Source of the DNA: Rodentolepis nana
Taxonomy: Eukaryota > Platyhelminthes > Cestoda > Cyclophyllidea > Hymenolepididae
Direction: 5' to 3'
Length of the DNA stretch: 13,342 bases
Assembly (NCBI GenBank): GCA_900617975.1
Contig: UZAE01013425.1
Location: 1 to 13,342, forward strand
In this document: positions 8,960 through 13,342 of the stretch, in pieces
Numbering within the stretch: the first letter of the stretch is position 1
Layout: each line of letters opens with the position of its first letter
The notes under the pieces: generated by a model
What the model was told of the DNA's origin: nothing
The model's database searches: none
The model's input: the letters and a program-made list of their open reading frames with translations, nothing else
Translations under genes and position numbers: made by a program

Positions 8960-9230
8960 TTGACCTTTTCATCTATGCAACTTTGGTCTGAAGATCTTAA
9001 TGGTATTTAACTATTTCTGGTGATTTACTTTGTTTTTCCTCAACTGAGTGTTCTACTGTAATACGATTCCCTTCTTATTTTACTCAATTATTTCATGTGA
9101 CCACAGTTCGTTTATTCAGGCCCATTTCTTCATACGTAAATGCTTGTGTCCATCTTTTGGTTGTAAAATAGAGCCTTTTATTCCATCTTGCTTAATCAGT
9201 AGTGTTGTCTCTCGCAAACTGTTAACAATG

Positions 9231-9530
9231 CCACCCACTAATCTATTGACCCATTCAGACTGGTTAAGAGTGGGCAGTGGGGAATAGACAAGCTAACCAA
9301 TGAGGAGTTATCTCCAATCCAAATGTTGGGAGCAGGTGCCCTTGTTGAAGATTGATTTTGGTGCTGTCTACGTTCGTCAGGTTTTTAGTTGTGTCCACTA
9401 CGGCTTAGAATTGAATAAGTTGCTTGGCGTATGCTATCTTATATCCTATCACTTACACATTCGCCGCATAAGACATTGCCATTCAAATGCCCTCTGTGGT
9501 GCTCCGCTATAAGGCTCCGCTATCTTTGAT
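9231..9530. other. Mildly GC-enriched patch in intron 3, possible repeat remnant
   Basis: About 44 percent of the bases at 9301-9510 are G or C (hand count), above the local background. Two + strand open stretches in one frame (9048-9287 and 9300-9512) are separated only by two stop codons, but the peptides match no family I know. A perfect 10-base repeat, gctccgctat, occurs at 9501-9510 and again at 9514-9523. This may be a degenerate mobile element with unrecognised ends. Confidence 0.25.
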
Positions 9531-10930
9531 AATTCACTTAATTCTGGCAGCCTACAAATTTTCTTTACCTATGATTTCCCAGAAAATCACAAATATTTAA
9601 CTTCATATGTTGTGCTGTTCTTTTGCCTATTCCAATGATATTCCTTTGATAATTTGTTTCTAGGGTGTTGCAATTAGACGGTTTTTTCTTGATGACAGTA
9701 GTTTTACATTTACTCATGTAGTGGTGACTGTCGAATTTGCATTTTTAGTCAACTCAATTAACTTCGTGACGTGTGAAGTTAGGCGAACGTCAGTGAATTC
9801 GGTTGATTATGAATTCGTCAACGTTTGACATTTTATGGAAATCTTGTAATTTTTTAATTTGGCCACTTCTTTTTCTATTAGCTGACTGTTTAATTAAAAA
9901 TGATTTCATCATATGATTCTCCTATTGTGGATAGCTGAAGTATTTTCAGAGGATAATCGGTAGAGTGCTGAAGCAATCATTATAACTACGAATGTGTTAG
10001 GGAGGCGAAAGATTAGATCTCCATTATCTTTAGCCCTTAACTCTATGTAAAAGTGTCTAATTTTGTGGAATTCAAATGACAAAAATACTCCTATGACCTG
10101 TTTTGGTATTCTTTGAAATATTTGAACTTTATCACTGTGTTATAATGATCGTGAACTCTGTTTTTGTGTTTTCTAGTTTTTTTTTTAAATGCACAAAGTT
10201 AGCCTCCTATTTATAAAAGTGTAAAGTGTACAGAATCCGGTTCACACCTTGACAGTGCTGTTACCCAATATCTGACCAAGGTGTGATTACATAGTCTTGA
10301 TGCAATTAACGGCAAATTAGGGTATTGCTGTATTTGTTAAAGTATTCGCTTACAATATATCAATTTGGTCCCTTAATCAAACAGCTACGCAATGTATGCA
10401 AATATGTTTTAGTGACCTTGTTGCATACGCTTAATTTTCATATGAATATGCCCGAGCTTGGGTTTCGAATTCCTATGTTTTTTTGGCTTAAGTCTCATCG
10501 ATGCATACTCTTACGCTAACTCATCTGTTTTTTCCCCATACAACTATTCATGCTGCAATCTATTTTCCTGTTTGTGAAGTTCGTGGGATCTTCACAGTGT
10601 TCTTACTTCTTCCGTATTCATCGACCATAAGTGCGAGCTCATATACCAACCCAGATGAAGAATACAGGACCTTGATACAGAAGCTTATGTTAGGGGGGTA
10701 CTGGTATGATAAAGTCTATATTTAACGTATAGGCGTAGTAGCACTAATATCTATCGAAACCACACCTGATAATGTTTGCATTTTCTAAGTCAGAGGTTAA
10801 ACGCACATAGATGAAACTCATTAAACTGCTAAATACTCAATAAGACAGGTCACTACACAGCATTGGACTTTTGATGTTTTATGTTTAATTATGTATCCCT
10901 TCTTACCTTTTACTCACTTGTGCCTTTCAG

Positions 10931-11080
10931 TACGCCAAAGGGGGCAGCCTAGTGGATCTTTTGACAGCTACCTCGGCGCCATTGCCCTGGAGATGCCGCG
11001 TGAGTTTGGCGCATGACATAATTCGTGGCTTGAACCATCTGCATGAACACCTCCTCATTCACCGCGACTTATCCTCTCAG
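10931..11080 (+). CDS. TESK: TESK/LIMK-type protein kinase, exon 4 (hinge, alpha-D, alpha-E and HRD catalytic loop)
   Basis: The exon is 150 bases, phase 0 at both ends, and encodes residues 103-152. YAKGGSLVDLL (103-113) is the hinge and alpha-D helix. LPWRCRVSLAHDIIRGLNHLH (120-140) is the alpha-E region, very close to the family form with LPW, R and LA-DI--GL-YLH. IHRDLSSQ (145-152) is the catalytic loop, with D148 the catalytic base. The family asparagine that should come next (HRDL-x-x-x-N) is not encoded in this exon, which ends at CAG before a GTGCGC donor. The next exon should begin with that Asn. Base composition is richer in GC than the flanking introns, as expected for coding sequence. 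The kinase assignment is firm; TESK over LIMK is the better guess. Confidence 0.9.
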
Positions 11081-11132
11081 GTGCGCTCTCCACTTTTTTG
11101 TTTGCTTCATGTGTTCTTCCGACGCAGCTCAG

Positions 11133-11264
11133 GTTGAGATTGGTGACTTTAACGTGCTAACGGTAGTACAGACAAGCATGTTGCTTCAATATACGATTGA
11201 CTTGTTTTGCACAAATGGCTTTAAAACATCTCATGTGGAATCCTACCTTTTACTTCAGTCGTGA
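11133..11264 (+). other. Candidate alternative terminal exon of the kinase (weak)
   Basis: If a 52-base GT-AG intron at 11081-11132 is used (acceptor CAGCTCAG), the kinase frame continues as VEIGDFNVLT and stays open to a TGA at 11262-11264. IGDF resembles the strand before the DFG motif, but with Asn in place of Gly. The stretch between HRD and DFG, including the catalytic-loop Asn, would be missing. The product would be about 195 residues and unlikely to be active. Chance resemblance is quite possible. Confidence 0.2.
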
Positions 11265-11880
11265 CTTCTCATCTTGTTTTACTTCACAAGCACTTAAGCT
11301 CCCTTTGTTACCTGAAGTTGTTGCTTCTGGTTGTTTACTTTTATGCATAACTTAATGGAGTCTTTTTGACTCAAGAACAGTGAATATTTCAGGGTTTAGC
11401 TTTTAAAATTGTGGGAGTGATTGGTTTACTTTCAGGTCATTTCTCTTCTCCCAATTTCTTACGGACTTGTCTTTATGCGCCCATTACAGCTCACTGTAGA
11501 GGCGGATTGTTTTGACCTTGAGCTGGCCATGACCTCGTGCGAACACATCGTTTAAATGTGCAGTGATTTTTTACTTCTACAGGGTTTAATTTCCTATTGC
11601 CTTGTCTGACCTTTCCATTACTGAGACGTTGTCGTACCAGCAAGCTTACTGACGAATTGGCTTATTTGAATCCTAAAACTAGCTTTGCTTTTAAATCAAG
11701 CATTATTTCCATAACTGGTAATCTGGATATAGTCAAAAGCTCAATATGCGGGACTTTGTTGAGAGAGGGGTAGTTTATCAGTCCTATTTGGGAAATAATG
11801 TCCTCAGCTTTCTAGTTAGAGGATGATATTATGGAGTCTCCCAAGCTGCAATCTCCTTAATCAGCAAAATGAACTATCGC

Positions 11881-11960
11881 GATGTGCACTGGTAGTCGTT
11901 GAATCTGTAACCTTAGACTCTGCAAACGAGCTTATTAACCACTGCGCCACAAGCACACAA
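11881..11960 (-). mobile_element. tRNA-like module, probable tRNA-derived SINE or tRNA pseudogene
   Basis: On the minus strand, TGGCGCAGTGG at 11949-11939 fits the Pol III A box (TRGCNNAGYNGG), and GATTCAACGAC at 11905-11895 fits the B box (GGTTCRANNCC) with two mismatches. The box starts are 44 bases apart, as in real tRNA genes. Between them GTTTGCAGAGTC resembles an anticodon arm, but the D stem and T stem do not pair cleanly and no proper acceptor stem closes. It is therefore not a working tRNA. The likely reading is the head of a tRNA-derived SINE whose body runs towards lower coordinates, though its 3' end and target-site duplications were not found. Confidence 0.5.
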
Positions 11961-12798
11961 AGAGCCGGAAAACGGGCATTTCCAGTCAGTCAGTCGTTCA
12001 GGTACTGACCCCGTCCTATTGTAGCGTTATATTTACCTTAACGATGGGCAAAAGTAAGTGCGATGTATTTGAAATTGTTGTTGTGATTCGCAATTTGAAC
12101 GAGTTTAATATGGCTATTGAACTATGAAGTAGATACGGTTGCTCTTTCAGTCGTCTTTCATGGAACCTTTGAACTGTGCATTGCTTGAATTGAATAAGAG
12201 AGTTTTTAAAAAATATTTGGGGAAAGGGAGAATACACATGAACAAACACTCAATGCCACCATAAAGAGGGGTGGCGTTAATACAAAATTTGACAATAATA
12301 GAGGTTTTGGGAAATCGACCTTGCAAATTTTTCATCGCTTGATTATTGTCTTAAAATTGGGAATTATTTTGCCTTATTCATTTGTTTTTTTTTTTACTTC
12401 TGAACTGCTTCTCACTTTTAATGCCCATCTTCTTGGCAATGAGTTTTCCCTTCTACTAGTCCCACAACTAAGCCGACTAACTCATTTTAAATTAATGTGT
12501 TTTTGTTCCAAATTTAATTACAAGCTCGTTTACTCATAGTGAATTTTTTCCTCGAACAGTCTTGACTGAGTTAACATGTTAGTTGACGTTTTTATATCTG
12601 CCCATTCAATAAATGACGAAAATGTATTGGTCTCCATCTGAGAATTTTCTTTTTTTCTTAGAATACTGAGTTTTTTTCGACAGAACTTCCAGAAAAGAGA
12701 ATGCCATTCTCACAAAGTTCAGATCACAAAAATGTGCAATTTGTAATGATCATTTTATGCATTTAAATGTATATTTTTTTTCATATCATTAAAACTGC

Positions 12799-13285
12799 TC
12801 AACTTCTTTCAGTTTCATTCTTTGTTAACAAACGACAATTTGTGCTTCTCAGAAAGTGTTTTAAAATTTGCCTTTGTTTGCCTCTTATTAGAAAAAATCT
12901 GCTTGAAATAAACTTTTCCCATAAACCCACCTCTTGAGATGGAGAGAAGGTAGGTACAAAGATGTTGATCAAATCTAGCCAATGAGTTGAATCAATTTGA
13001 TCCTGGCAGTAAATACCCAAATATAATTTAATTGATGATTTCTAATCGTTGGTAATCAGTGCGATGACTTGAGTTAATAGCTCTAAGATGAAGTAAAACT
13101 GTCATCAAACTGGACAAATCTTCCCTGATGAATTGCTGTAAATAAAGTCCAAAAGTGTATGAATTTGATTGGGGATAAATTTGGCTTAACTCGAAGTGAA
13201 GCGAATCCAAATAATTTAAGTTCCACTTGGTGTTATCTGATGTAATTATAACCACTTTAGAGCTGTCTGTCAGCGAAAAACCCAA
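12799..13285 (-). other. Two abutting minus-strand open frames, possible unknown gene or decayed coding piece
   Basis: One frame is open from 13285 down to the stop at 13028. It is preceded by TTATTTTATAG, which could be a splice acceptor. A second frame is open from about 13041 down to the stop at 12799. They overlap by a few codons and differ by a frame, as if one longer frame had been shifted once, or as if a very short intron lay between. The peptides are not low-complexity: the first has a region with LHFELSQIYP and a leucine-rich helix-like stretch, the second ends in a basic segment with RGKQRQILKHFLRS. I recognise no family. Neither frame has a convincing ATG start. Single frames of this size are expected by chance in AT-rich DNA; the adjacent pair is less expected. 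Confidence 0.25.
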
Positions 13286-13342
13286 CTATAAAATAACTTG
13301 AGAATGGTTAAGTTGGAATGATATTAAAATTAAATTATATGC

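Larger units (their letters stand above)
6941..10930 (+). other. Intron 3, 3990 bases
   Basis: GTAAGT donor and TGCCTTTCAG acceptor, phase 0. Joining the flanking exons gives CLTE-YAKGGSL, the uninterrupted hinge of the kinase, so no coding exon is missing inside. The intron contains retroposon copy C with its target-site duplications, a mildly GC-enriched patch at 9231-9530, and otherwise T-rich DNA. Open frames inside it, such as the one at 7006-7209, are low-complexity and were not taken as genes. Confidence 0.85.
11081..13342 (+). other. Presumed intron 4, open at the right edge
   Basis: It starts at the GTGCGC donor. I searched for a following exon that begins with the catalytic-loop Asn and leads to a DFG motif and found none, so the rest of the kinase is probably beyond 13342. 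The stretch holds a short candidate exon near 11133, a tRNA-like module near 11881-11960, and unassigned minus-strand frames near 12799-13285. The remainder is AT-rich with poly-T runs and shows nothing I can support. Confidence 0.55.

Noticed and set aside
8697..8972. Minus-strand open frame of 91 codons
   Set aside because: It lies almost entirely inside retroposon copy C and runs into the flanking duplication. Copy A carries stops in the same frame, so it is a by-product of the element.
10463..10478. Box-B-like sequence gggtttcgaattccta
   Set aside because: No A box at the right distance and no cloverleaf could be drawn.
11885..11955. A functional tRNA gene on the minus strand
   Set aside because: The boxes match, but the acceptor stem does not close and the D and T stems pair poorly, so only a tRNA-derived element is claimed.
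11823..12008. + strand open frame of 61 codons
   Set aside because: It overlaps the antisense tRNA-like module and shows no protein family features.
12660..12780. Possible kinase exon 5 after the acceptor TTTTTTCTTAG near 12661, starting with an Asn codon
   Set aside because: The translation continues NTEFFSTELP and lacks the catalytic-loop hydrophobic pattern and any DFG before its stop.
1..13342. CRISPR array, bacterial operon or phage features
   Set aside because: There are no regularly spaced repeats, no long intron-free genes and no ribosome binding sites. The spliced kinase gene shows the DNA is eukaryotic.

Overview
The window reads as nuclear DNA of a eukaryote, most likely a parasitic flatworm (fluke or tapeworm). 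It is AT-rich and gene-poor, with GT-AG introns and several short retroposed repeats. One recognisable protein gene runs on the + strand. Its introns lengthen from 5' to 3' (30, 210, 3990 and more than 2262 bases). A pattern of very small first introns and large later ones has been described in schistosomes, and tapeworms also have very short introns. The species is inferred and not proven.

Layout. Positions 1-6364 are mostly noncoding. They hold a poly-C run (53-66), an unexplained GC-rich island (about 1141-1330), two copies of a roughly 300-base retroposon in opposite orientation (copy A 1567-1892 +, copy B 4556-4841 -), and a G tract (3606-3621). Positions 6365-11080 hold the first four recognisable coding exons of a TESK/LIMK-type protein kinase: 6395-6538, 6569-6681, 6892-6940 and 10931-11080. 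The joined exons stay in frame across three introns and give 152 residues, from the N-terminus through the glycine-rich loop, catalytic lysine, alpha-C glutamate, hinge and the HRD catalytic loop. The DFG motif, activation loop, C-lobe and C-terminal tail are not recognisable here, so the gene either continues past the right edge or ends early through a short alternative exon near 11133. Intron 3 carries retroposon copy C (8639-8945 -), flanked by a perfect 14-base target-site duplication.

The right part (11081-13342), probably intron 4, holds a minus-strand tRNA-like module with A and B boxes (a probable tRNA-derived SINE) at about 11881-11960. It also holds a pair of adjacent minus-strand open frames (13285 to 12799), offset by a frameshift, that I do not recognise.

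The most novel-looking item is the retroposon family. It has three copies, each with its own direct repeats and a variable A-rich 3' tail. Two copies share the same 5' end, and a G tract inside it has grown to 10 and 15 bases in two of the copies. This looks like a short nonautonomous element moved by target-primed reverse transcription. I do not recognise it as a named family.
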